Assembly (NCBI GenBank): GCA_910586615.1
Contig: CAJUJP010000005.1
Location: 57,102-121,101, forward strand
Length of the DNA: 64,000 nt
Direction: 5' to 3'
Source: an uncultured Lachnospiraceae bacterium
GTDB lineage: Bacteria > Bacillota > Clostridia > Lachnospirales > Lachnospiraceae
Within the stretch, counting starts at the first letter, position 1; each line of letters begins with the position of its first letter. Below the pieces are notes generated by a model, which saw only the letters and a list, made by a program, of their open reading frames with translations, was not told the origin of the DNA and searched no databases. Of the stretch, positions 56,601 through 64,000 are shown piece by piece. The translations under genes were made by a program, and so were the position numbers.

Positions 56601-59600
56601 ATACGCACGTCACCGATCTTCCTGCTGATATTGGAAAGCGCATAAACCGGCGTCGCATCCGCCAGCTGTTCGGAAGGCAGCGTTTTTACAAGCAGCGTCA
56701 CCTCACAGGTCTGTTTCAGATAAGGTGCACCGCCTTCCCGGGCCGTCTCCTTCGGTGTCACGAGAAGCACGGCTCTGCCTGCCGCTTTCGGCGTAATCAC
56801 GCCTTCTTCGTTTACTTCCGCCACGTTGATATCACTGATACTCCAGGTAAAGTCACTGTTGACAAAGGGCACAGATTCGGGCACGATCTCCCCGATCGCC
56901 GTGTAGGTAAGTCCGGTTTTGCAGGCCAGCGTATACTGCACCCGTTCTTCATCCTTCTCCTCTTCTCTCACCGCCGGATATCTGGAAGAACTGGCCGTAA
57001 ATCCGATGACATCAAATCCTGTGCCCGGCGCAGTCTGCACATCAACCGTCATAACGGCCCTGACACCATCCGGCGCCTCAAATACCAGATGTGCCGTCCC
57101 GGTCAGTCCGGCCGTGATCTCACCGGCATTCCACAAAACAGACGCCTCATTGTCGGAAATCACCTTGACATTCGTCACCGCCTCAGGCGTACCCGAAGCA
57201 AGATCATAAAGTCCGTATCCACTGTAACGCTGTCCTTTCACGGCCTTAAGCTCCGTCTGATCCAACAGACTAATATTTCCCGTTTCATCTCCATGGCCAA
57301 TCTGATATTGCCCGACCACGACCTGACAGGTATCTGCTGCTTCCGGATTATATCTGGACATCACCGTAATCTGCGCAGTTCCCGGCGATACCGCGGACAC
57401 CCTGCCATCCTTCGATACTGCGGCCACGTTCGGATCACTGCTTTCCCACAGAAAGTCCTTCGTAATATTTTCCGGACTCCATGTGAGTTTTAAGTCCTCA
57501 TAGCCAAAACCTTTTTGATCCTCATATACTTCACTTGCATTCAGACACAGCTTCTCCCTGGAAAGTTTTACCGAATCAGGCACTTCAGGAGACAGCGTTA
57601 TAAATTCTCCTGCCACCTTCCATCCTGTCCGGATCACACTGTCAGGATCTGTCACCTCATCTCTGGTATTTGAGAGAACAGCCGCATATTCATACGCCGT
57701 TTCCTTCTCTAATCCGGCCAGCGTAACGCTGCACGCCGCGGTCTCCATGGAACTTGCATTTGTAATATATCCTGCTCTGTGATATTCCTTTTCCCCTTTG
57801 ATCCGATAGAAAAAGCTCACGTAAGAGGACAACGGTTCCGTGTTGCCTGTTAAAAGCGCACTTAAAACAACACTTGTCTTCTTCACCTCGGCTTTTGCAT
57901 CCGACAGTTTACGCTGATCCTCAAATGTTCTGAATGTGATTGTCTGTGTATGCAGTAACCGGTCGGCCTCGCTCTCCTGACCGTCTCCAAAGCCGATAAG
58001 CAGCTCATATTCTGTATCCGCCTGCAATTCCCTGATCTGAACCCTTCCACCTGTACTCCGGCTGTCTACAGGTTCCGCAAACTGCCGGTTCCATAAAGCC
58101 GCACCACTGCCGCTGTCTTCAGCCGGATCTTCTGTTACCGCCGTCTCCCTGAGAAACCCGCACAGATATCCTTTGTCTGCATGTTCCATGCCGGTCAGTG
58201 TACAGGCAAGCTCTGCAGAAGTCACCTTGGATTCTGCTGTCACACTCACTCTTCGGGTATCCTGCCATGTGGAAAACGTTCCCTCAGATACTTTAGCCAG
58301 CGCATCCGGTTCCGTATCCGCCTGCTTCCCGAAGCCGGCTTTATACTGGTAGCCGGTATACTCCTTTAGTCCCTCCAGCATAAAGGTTTCCACAGACCCG
58401 TTTCCGGATTCCCATACTCTTCTTGCCTCTGTCTTCTGCCAGTCTGCTTCCCCAGTATCTTCCCTGACATACAAATGCAGATATGCCGAATCCTCCACAT
58501 TATTATAAGTACAGTCCACCTGTGCCGTGTACATACCCGGTGTTACCGTTACCCCTGCCCCGCGCAGATCCGGCGTAGTGGTAAATGTTCCCTCCACTGT
58601 ACATATCAGATCATCCGCATGAGTATTAGAAACGCTTGCGTATCCGGCCCGGTATTCATAAGTCGTCTCCTGCGTCAGATCTTTGATCCTGCCCTCGACC
58701 CTTATTTTATCCTTGATAACAATACTTGTGCCATGCCGCCAGTCGGGTTTCTCCGCCCCCGCTGTCACAGGTCTGTAATAAAATACCATGTATTTAAAGA
58801 TGTCATTCTCGCCGGCCTCTGCCACACCGCTTGAAGAGCAGTTGATATCAACACTTTCCGCTCTCGGTCTGACAGACAGAACCGATATTTTTTTGGTTTC
58901 CGTCTTTGTGGTAAATTTTCCGTCCTGCCGGCTTTGCAGTTCGTTAACAGGCGTACTGCCCGATCCCCCGAAACCGATCCGGTATTCATACTCCGTATCC
59001 GGCTGCAAACGGTACAGCATGACCTCACCGCTCTCTTTCGCCCGGTAATAGTTTTTGCTCCAAACCGTACCACCCGCTTTCCTGACATAGAGAATTACAA
59101 ACGGCGCAGCTGTCAGATCGACATTTTGTACCGAATATTTAACATTGACTGTATTGACCGTAGCGTCTACCGAATCAACATGCAGCTTCTCCTGACTATC
59201 ACCGGTATTGAAAACGCCCTCGGCGTATTTGTCTCCACCAGTACCCAGATACATCTCATAGCTGGTATTATGCGCAAAATCCACATTCTTCAGATTCTGA
59301 CTAAAATTGTTCGAAGCGCCAAATGACATGGAACCCCCGCTTGCCACATAGGTTGAAGCGCCTTCCTTTCTAAAATGGCAGGTAAGATACTTATTAAGTC
59401 CATTGGCTTTCAAAGCGGCAACGTCTTTTTCATCCATCGTCAGCTGATATTGCATGTATCCCGTCTTCTCGATCTTCAGAGGGGACGGTGAACCCATTGT
59501 CAGATTCTCGTACAGGCAAAAGACCGCATTGTCCTTCGTCACATTCTCTTCTCTGCCCACCAGCCAGCGCAGACCGTATCTCCCATTCGGAACAAGCCAA

Positions 59601-62275
59601 CGTTTCAAGTGCTCCGCACTGGAATAAGTCATTTTGTATCCGTCCACCTCATTTAAGGGAATCACAGAACCATCATTTACATAATTATTATAATAATTGG
59701 TGCTGTCTAGCCTGACGGTCTGTAACTGCACATAATAGTCTCCCGACAATTCTCCCTTTGTATCCGACAGCATGTACATCTGCATAAAATCATAAGGACC
59801 CACATAATCTGCTGCATCCTGCGTTCTTACCAGTCTGATTCCCGACTCATTCAGATCCAGCGTGCATCGTTTGACAGAACCGCCAAAGCTCAGCACAAAT
59901 TCATACTCCGCCCCTGCCTGCAGATCTGTAATCTGTATATTTCCTCTTAATCTCTTTTTTACACCATCTGCTGTGGTCTCTTCATACTCGGATAATTTTA
60001 CTGACTTACCCTCATATTTATCCCTGCCTGTCGGTTTGTAAAAAATATAACCCTTGATTAACCCGTCCCACCCTGCGTGCTTCGGCATTTGAATCTCACA
60101 GTTCACTGCTGTTTTTACATCACTGTCCTGTGTAACATTTAAAGCAAGTTCTTCCTCATCATAGCATGCCTGTTCCGGTGTATGGATTTCGATGACCTGT
60201 GGCTCCGTGATAATACCCTCATCACGAATCTCTGTCCAGATTGTCATCTCATAGGTCTTGTCCGGCAGGAACATCCTCTCCGCCCAGTACTTGTCTGTAC
60301 TGGACAAAGTGACTCCCTGGCCGTCTGCATCCTCCGTTTTTTTTGCCGTTTCATAGAATGTATATGAGTCCCTCTCATCCCGATAGCTGCCGCGTAAAAC
60401 CGTGCCTGCATCTCCCGTATAATTCGTTTTAGCGCTGATGGTGATTGTAGTAAAATCCTCTGATATAACGGCAGAATAGTCCGACACATTAACTTCTAAC
60501 AGCGCTCCGGTTGTCTGAGCGGTTATCGTCTTAAGCGGCTCACTCCATGTATTCATTCGAAACTCGTACCGAAACTCCGTACCTGCTTTCAAACCGGTAA
60601 ATTCATACCGCTTCCACTGATCGATCTCTACTGCCTTCTCCTCCTCTGAACCGTCTGCCGGCGCATAATAGCAGTAAATATCTTTATTTCCCGCTCCCTT
60701 CAATCTTACAGGCTCCACATCAATAGTGATTGCGTGATCTTCACATACAACATCATGAACATACACCCATTCTTCTTCTCCCCTGTCCTTTGTGACACAT
60801 TCCGTTCCCGGAATGAGCGCCACAAACTCCATCTTACGAAGATCACCGGCCTCTTTCGGACATCTGAGGAGCGCATAGGAAGCCTCATAAGCCGTATTTC
60901 CTTCCAGATTCTCCGCCACCACCTGTCCGCTCAACGATCTGTACCTCTGCAGCACTATCGTGTTACTGATGTCAAACTTGTACGCACTGGCATTCAGATC
61001 TCCTGTACTGTGATCCGCCGGACACCAGAAAGGATGTATGTAATAAACCGTCTCACTGCTGCCTGCATATGTAACCTCCGCCTCAAACCGCAGCTTGTCA
61101 CAGCCTCCTGTTGACTTTATTGTGACCCGATCACCGTTTTCCAGCAGCAGGCTCTTCGAGCCGTCTTCCTCCGCCTCGATCTCCTGCTGATCAGCCGCTT
61201 TCATCACATACGTCCTGTCTTCGCTCTCTGTTGTATAGGTTTCCAGATAGACAGTCTCTCCCTGTTCCATATAATCCGTACTGATCCACAGACGGGCGTA
61301 TACCGCGGGCGGCAGTCCGGGATCAAAACAGGTCGTATGATTCTTCGTATTCGTATCCTTTTCCGCACACAGATTGACATAGACCATGCCTTTGTTTTCA
61401 CGATCCGCATCTTCTGTATAAAATGCATACCGTCCGGCTCTGGGTGCCGTAAAGGAATACCATGCCGCCTGAGCCTGACCTGCCGGCGCATGGATCGTCA
61501 CCCCGTTTCCTTTCGCCTCCTCATAAGAAATCTCCGTTACAGAGCCGTCCGCAGACACCCCATTGTCTTCCGGGACCGCATACAGCATATTCTCTGAAAC
61601 AGAACTGTCATTTCCCGAAATTGAGACATCATTTTCAGACACAGAACTTTCGCTTTCTGTGCCGTCATTTTCAGTATTGTCGTTTTCGGGATCGCTGTCT
61701 TCAGGGCCGTTGTCTTCCGTATCGTCATTTTCGGTATTGCTGTCTTCAGGACCGTCGTTTTCCGTACCGTCATTATCTGTATCATCGTTCTCGGTATTAC
61801 TGTCTTCCGTACCGTTATTCCCGATATCGCTGTCCTCGGAATCGCCGTTCTCCGTACCATTATTTCCCGAACCGCTGTCCTCGGAATCGCCGTCTGCCGG
61901 ATCATGATTACCGGAACCGCTGTTCTCGGAATCACCGTCTGCCGGGTTATGATTCCCGGAACCGCTGTTCTCGGAATCACCGTCTGCCGGATCATGATTT
62001 TCTGAATCGCTATTTTCTACATTACCATTTCCGGCAGCACCATCTCCGATCCCACCATTTTCCGTATTATCCTTCTCTGTATCGCTGTTTTCCGTATTAT
62101 CATTTCCGGTATTATCGTCTGCTGTACCGCCTGTGCCTGTCTCATCACCTGGGGTTCCATGCTCCGGTCCCTCTGTCATCGTAACTACCGCACCCGGCTC
62201 TGCCGCATATGCAGCAGCAGGTGTCTCCAAAACTAATATACCAGCTAAAGCAAATGTCAAAATCCTCTTAAACAC
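53657..62275 (-). CDS. Giant secreted multidomain repeat protein
   Basis: A 2,872-residue exported protein. GTG at 62275 follows GGAAGAGGGAG and starts a signal peptide (MFKRILTFALAGILVL, cleavage near AYAA) that resembles that of the neighbouring giant protein; the frame is open 38 codons upstream but those look untranslated. Residues about 30-270 are Asn/Asp/Glu/Ser/Gly-rich repeats (NSGSGNHDPADGDSE units). Then come several fibronectin-like beta domains of about 100 residues (marks such as TTYEYRAGYAS, YTGYQYKAGFGKQ, TEYELLIGFGDG), Ig-like Big_2 domains (WESSDPNVAAVSKDGRVSAV) and more beta-rich repeats to the end. No LPXTG or catalytic motif recognised. It is probably a cell-surface or matrix protein. 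Confidence 0.85.
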   Translation of the reverse strand: MFKRILTFALAGILVLETPAAAYAAEPGAVVTMTEGPEHGTPGDETGTGGTADDNTGNDNTENSDTEKDNTENGGIGDGAAGNGNVENSDSENHDPADGDSENSGSGNHNPADGDSENSGSGNHDPADGDSEDSGSGNNGTENGDSEDSDIGNNGTEDSNTENDDTDNDGTENDGPEDSNTENDDTEDNGPEDSDPENDNTENDGTESESSVSENDVSISGNDSSVSENMLYAVPEDNGVSADGSVTEISYEEAKGNGVTIHAPAGQAQAAWYSFTAPRAGRYAFYTEDADRENKGMVYVNLCAEKDTNTKNHTTCFDPGLPPAVYARLWISTDYMEQGETVYLETYTTESEDRTYVMKAADQQEIEAEEDGSKSLLLENGDRVTIKSTGGCDKLRFEAEVTYAGSSETVYYIHPFWCPADHSTGDLNASAYKFDISNTIVLQRYRSLSGQVVAENLEGNTAYEASYALLRCPKEAGDLRKMEFVALIPGTECVTKDRGEEEWVYVHDVVCEDHAITIDVEPVRLKGAGNKDIYCYYAPADGSEEEKAVEIDQWKRYEFTGLKAGTEFRYEFRMNTWSEPLKTITAQTTGALLEVNVSDYSAVISEDFTTITISAKTNYTGDAGTVLRGSYRDERDSYTFYETAKKTEDADGQGVTLSSTDKYWAERMFLPDKTYEMTIWTEIRDEGIITEPQVIEIHTPEQACYDEEELALNVTQDSDVKTAVNCEIQMPKHAGWDGLIKGYIFYKPTGRDKYEGKSVKLSEYEETTADGVKKRLRGNIQITDLQAGAEYEFVLSFGGSVKRCTLDLNESGIRLVRTQDAADYVGPYDFMQMYMLSDTKGELSGDYYVQLQTVRLDSTNYYNNYVNDGSVIPLNEVDGYKMTYSSAEHLKRWLVPNGRYGLRWLVGREENVTKDNAVFCLYENLTMGSPSPLKIEKTGYMQYQLTMDEKDVAALKANGLNKYLTCHFRKEGASTYVASGGSMSFGASNNFSQNLKNVDFAHNTSYEMYLGTGGDKYAEGVFNTGDSQEKLHVDSVDATVNTVNVKYSVQNVDLTAAPFVILYVRKAGGTVWSKNYYRAKESGEVMLYRLQPDTEYEYRIGFGGSGSTPVNELQSRQDGKFTTKTETKKISVLSVRPRAESVDINCSSSGVAEAGENDIFKYMVFYYRPVTAGAEKPDWRHGTSIVIKDKIRVEGRIKDLTQETTYEYRAGYASVSNTHADDLICTVEGTFTTTPDLRGAGVTVTPGMYTAQVDCTYNNVEDSAYLHLYVREDTGEADWQKTEARRVWESGNGSVETFMLEGLKEYTGYQYKAGFGKQADTEPDALAKVSEGTFSTWQDTRRVSVTAESKVTSAELACTLTGMEHADKGYLCGFLRETAVTEDPAEDSGSGAALWNRQFAEPVDSRSTGGRVQIRELQADTEYELLIGFGDGQESEADRLLHTQTITFRTFEDQRKLSDAKAEVKKTSVVLSALLTGNTEPLSSYVSFFYRIKGEKEYHRAGYITNASSMETAACSVTLAGLEKETAYEYAAVLSNTRDEVTDPDSVIRTGWKVAGEFITLSPEVPDSVKLSREKLCLNASEVYEDQKGFGYEDLKLTWSPENITKDFLWESSDPNVAAVSKDGRVSAVSPGTAQITVMSRYNPEAADTCQVVVGQYQIGHGDETGNISLLDQTELKAVKGQRYSGYGLYDLASGTPEAVTNVKVISDNEASVLWNAGEITAGLTGTAHLVFEAPDGVRAVMTVDVQTAPGTGFDVIGFTASSSRYPAVREEEKDEERVQYTLACKTGLTYTAIGEIVPESVPFVNSDFTWSISDINVAEVNEEGVITPKAAGRAVLLVTPKETAREGGAPYLKQTCEVTLLVKTLPSEQLADATPVYALSNISRKIGDVRMPKEEAWEGWRWQEPDTPLVINGVDRDYYPFRAVYTGEAYYPEEKTVNVYIARVTGISVEEKAEPGHNKVIEVGMVDEAGNPDPASDRLVLTASSKGCGRINYAEETNYFYDMDITAPAGVIVQKGEFNSISGMPCRDVTIAAVKPGTYTITAAIKVKDKNNSNEKILFRTTYKIKAVANQQAYVVLTPEITGDVLIESGRVVIDSTADTKTFRVQAALTDRKGQEQEAFEKVKLSWSTTDRKVITVKPSADTHSAEITVKGEGHAILKAKAKDTAGHDAELRVEIRNNAPRVSTEKAIVNLAYDYDTEAGRELAQASSGMLEIVPVYGEPIKNVILYNEDKETVCSDLALISVTADKVRRVLIRDSKASGTGVYNCWLCVGTNTQDYFYPLQVTVKDEQEKLTVKSSRAANLFYRSEPASVDITVPKSGAQIAWVTWEADAADPDHGFSAEPIEYTTNDTFRKAANAARYYFKQGDIQLTDKNKPADTGVLSGTVKVKLEGYKAPGEGIRISLKWNYKKPVIVTDQASVTLLPSMEDKNTGRFDLYNKTEKKRLSYSGDSQNAANPKYVYSELSCDNENITFLPDSDTLGWRRYLYTGSKTKGSEKLNLTLRNSDWRESLSAVHTVKLELPTAYFSQKQLTVNTKQIGTAYTELRLKNAYDAVLFCDTVIVEGGNQKAKELLEKDLLEIRQDSSRKDRIMVKINRAETMEQQPAANGTYPYKVTPCYTDAGGNMVKLKPLTLKVKVTDKAVTAKVKTSGKLDLTKEAGNNSSNYISIKADFQNIGSNYTLKDFGNIRLLGEYTDYFDLRLLSGRPGEYRLRIKQKERLKAGQRYKLAIRFTIEMEDGDTFTVQSQTFTVIPKQSAPKIKVYDNNQTLYAAADTLERIYELEIPAEGGYQIMYVSGGIDCNKDGKQDIVVKHNKSFASRVGITVSITDRDSVLTVTGKRGKTYTIPVTVKLMGRDGIAKDVKTNIKVTVKR
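61565..62110. repeat. Low-complexity coding repeats in the giant protein N-terminus
   Basis: Tandem DNA repeats of about 45 bases (for example near 61885-61990, with ATCATGATT, CGGAACCGCTGT and CGGAATC steps) and shorter degenerate units. They encode acidic Asn/Asp/Gly/Ser repeats. Confidence 0.8.
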
Positions 62276-62415
62276 AACGTCTCTCCCTCTTCCTCTTAAA
62301 AGCAGGTGCGGCCTTGTACATCGCACCATCATCTCACGGCAACAGATCTGCTTCACGCCTCGTAAATCCAACGCAAGATCCGATACCAAATCCTATCCTT
62401 AAAAATAATATATCT

Positions 62416-62444
62416 ATTATATTATAAGACACAGGTCACATCAA
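62416..62444 (-). promoter_or_regulatory. Sigma-A promoter of the giant protein gene
   Basis: Minus strand: TTGATG (62439-62444), 17-bp spacer, TATAAT (62416-62421). The leader is about 130 bases and has a small hairpin (GGTGCG/CGCACC) near the ribosome-binding site; no known riboswitch. Confidence 0.75.
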
Positions 62445-62528
62445 TCACAGAAAACGAGAAAAAACACGAAACTTTACGTCCAAAGCACAACGTAATCTAC
62501 AAAAGATTGTTTAAAAATACAAAAAGAA

Positions 62529-62564
62529 ACCTTTACGGAAATAGACATAACTTCCCGTAAAGGC
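62529..62564 (-). terminator. Terminator after the carboxyltransferase gene
   Basis: CCTTTACGGGAA and TTCCGTAAAGG pair with a short loop, followed by TTTCTTTTTG on the minus strand. Confidence 0.8.
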
Positions 62565-62582
62565 TTCTTATTCTTCTTTGTA

Positions 62583-64000
62583 TTAAACAGGATATGCGCC
62601 GTTCTTCGTATCTGCCACACTCATGTCAACCTTCTCCTGCTGTGCCTGACGATACTTGAAGAAATCGGTAGCAACCTGCGGGAACAGTGCGTAGGACAGT
62701 ACATCCTCATCCTGCTGTTTCCACTCTTTCATCTCCGCTTCCAGACCTGCAAGCTCCGGCTCCACGTGACCGGTCGCCTCAGCGGAACGGGCGGTAGAAC
62801 GCTTCTCACCAGGAATAACTTTGTCGATTACTTCCTGGCTCATAGGCTTAACCGTCTGTCCGTAATTACCACGGAGCAGATCCTTGAATTCTCCTGTTGC
62901 CATTTTGTATCTCTCGCCCATCAGCACATTAAATACGGCCTGCGTGCCAACGATCTGAGAGGAAGGTGTAACCAGAGGCGGCTCACCACAATCTTTACGT
63001 ACTCTCGGAATCTCCTCCAGCACATCCTGATATTTATCCTCTGCCTTCTGCTCCTTCAGCTGGCTCACCATATTAGACAACATACCGCCGGGAACCTGAT
63101 AGCGCAGTGTATTGATGTTAACGCCCAGCACCTTGGTGCTCATCAGGCCGGATTCGATACATTCCTCACGGTAAGGACGGAAATAATCCGCAATCTGTGC
63201 CAGAATCTCCTGATCATAACCTGTATCATAAGGTGTGCCCTTGAAGGTCTCCACCATAACCTCTGTAGCAGGCTGGGAAGTACCCAGCGCAAAAGGAGAA
63301 ATCGCGCAGTCAATCACATCCACACCGGCCTCCACTGCTTTCAGATAAGTCATGGACGCTACACCGGACGTATAGTGCGTATGCAGCTGGATCGGAAGCT
63401 TTGTGCTCTCCTTTAAAGTCTTCACGAGTTCTTCTGCGCGGTAAGGAACGAGCAGACCCGCCATATCCTTGATACAGATGGAATCAGCTCCCATCTCCTC
63501 GATCTTCTTCGCCATATCTGCCCAATACTCTAAGGTATAAGCGTCTCCAAGAGTGTAGGAAAGCGCGATTTGTGACTCTCCTCTGCCCTCCTGCTTCTTG
63601 ATCTTGTTGGTTGCGTCTACCGCTGCCTGAAGGTTGCGAATATCGTTCAGACAGTCAAAAATTCTGATAACATCAATACCGTTTGCGATAGATTTCTCAA
63701 CAAACGCATACACTACATCATCCGCATAGGGTCTGTAACCTAAAATATTCTGGCCTCTGAATAACATCTGAAGCTTGGTATTTTTAAAGCCGTCTCTTAA
63801 CTTTCTCAGTCTCTCCCACGGATCCTCCTTCAGGAAACGAAGGGAAGCATCGAAGGTTGCGCCGCCCCAGCACTCTACTGCATGATAGCCGACTTTATCC
63901 ATTTTATCTACGATTGGAAGCATCTTCTCGGTAGGCATTCTTGTAGCAATCAGAGACTGATGTGCGTCACGAAGAACGGTTTCCATGATTCCAACCGGCT
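62583..64000 (-). CDS. oadA: Oxaloacetate decarboxylase alpha / pyruvate carboxylase subunit B (5' end cut)
   Basis: At least 471 residues; the frame runs off the right edge (PVGIMETVLRDAHQSLIATR at its start), so the true ATG is beyond the window. It is a carboxyltransferase-domain protein: RDAHQSLIATRM with active-site residues, AVECWGGATFDASLRF, LQMLFRGQNILGY, and SICIKDMAGLLVPY with the carbamylated Lys. The C-terminal biotin domain is missing, as in subunits that work with a separate biotin carrier. The enzyme either decarboxylates oxaloacetate with sodium export or, with a carboxylase subunit, makes oxaloacetate from pyruvate. Neighbouring genes beyond the edge would tell which. Confidence 0.9.
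   Translation of the reverse strand, partial: PVGIMETVLRDAHQSLIATRMPTEKMLPIVDKMDKVGYHAVECWGGATFDASLRFLKEDPWERLRKLRDGFKNTKLQMLFRGQNILGYRPYADDVVYAFVEKSIANGIDVIRIFDCLNDIRNLQAAVDATNKIKKQEGRGESQIALSYTLGDAYTLEYWADMAKKIEEMGADSICIKDMAGLLVPYRAEELVKTLKESTKLPIQLHTHYTSGVASMTYLKAVEAGVDVIDCAISPFALGTSQPATEVMVETFKGTPYDTGYDQEILAQIADYFRPYREECIESGLMSTKVLGVNINTLRYQVPGGMLSNMVSQLKEQKAEDKYQDVLEEIPRVRKDCGEPPLVTPSSQIVGTQAVFNVLMGERYKMATGEFKDLLRGNYGQTVKPMSQEVIDKVIPGEKRSTARSAEATGHVEPELAGLEAEMKEWKQQDEDVLSYALFPQVATDFFKYRQAQQEKVDMSVADTKNGAYPV

Noticed and set aside
61880..61990. Regular DNA repeats resembling a CRISPR array
   Set aside because: The repeats have no unique spacers of constant length, remain in frame, and encode Asn/Asp/Ser/Gly-rich units. 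No cas gene is present.
61462..62184. Plus-strand frames of up to 240 codons opposite the giant protein N-terminus
   Set aside because: They follow from the triplet-periodic repeats on the other strand (strings such as RYRCPRNRR). There is no start signal.
62275..62389. ATG 62389 as start of the giant protein
   Set aside because: GTG 62275 follows a good ribosome-binding site and starts a signal peptide parallel to that of the neighbour; the 38 codons upstream lie in the leader after the promoter.

Overview
The window looks like a chromosomal segment of an anaerobic Gram-positive Clostridia bacterium, most likely Lachnospiraceae. Evidence: an rnfCDGEAB operon in the clostridial order, ispH overlapping a ribosomal protein S1-like gene, an ATP-type PEP carboxykinase, a SleB-like cell wall hydrolase and a SpoIID/LytB protein, a T-box leader, and giant BspA-type leucine-rich-repeat (LRR) surface proteins. 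Almost all genes are on the minus strand. The exceptions are citrate synthase, an AP2-domain gene, apbE and a yprB-like exonuclease gene. I saw no rRNA, tRNA, CRISPR array, intact prophage or insertion sequence.

Layout. 1-5.3 kb: a T-box leader (its gene lies off the left edge), a YihY/BrkB membrane protein, a long SpoIID-domain protein, and a decayed stretch with a duplicated small membrane protein (one copy has a nonsense codon) and an 83-bp copy of the end of an ABC permease gene. 5.4-8.6 kb: a secreted protein with two CBM2-like domains, Ca-binding repeats and a vWA domain, preceded by a c-di-GMP-I riboswitch with a terminator. 8.8-16.4 kb: an ABC transporter, an unidentified ncRNA gene, a histidine kinase, a response regulator and a PAS-GGDEF protein. 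16.6-25.4 kb: pckA and citrate synthase (divergent), threonine synthase with a single-domain response regulator, cell wall hydrolases and an AP2/HNH-like protein. 25.8-38.2 kb: apbE, an iron-sulfur aldo/keto reductase, a five-gene phosphorylation cluster of the TerY-P type (kinase, LRR protein, vWA, PP2C, metal-binding protein), then the Rnf complex. 38.5-46.4 kb: exonuclease, CheR, S1, ispH, cmk, a flavoprotein, and RpiR and TetR regulators. 46.6-62.3 kb: two giant secreted repeat proteins. Right edge: the 5'-truncated carboxyltransferase subunit of oxaloacetate decarboxylase or pyruvate carboxylase.

Functional links. PEP carboxykinase, the oxaloacetate carboxyltransferase and citrate synthase all meet at oxaloacetate, and Rnf couples ferredoxin:NAD+ electron transfer to an ion gradient. 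ApbE attaches the covalent FMN that RnfD and RnfG need. c-di-GMP made by GGDEF proteins is likely sensed by the riboswitch in front of the CBM2/vWA surface protein. The clearest unusual signals are a G9 tract that separates the signal peptide from the body of the 2,296-codon LRR protein (a candidate phase-variation switch), the TerY-P cluster with its LRR partner, the RnfE protein with a Cys cluster and repeat tail, and the orphan ncRNA with a consensus promoter and terminator.
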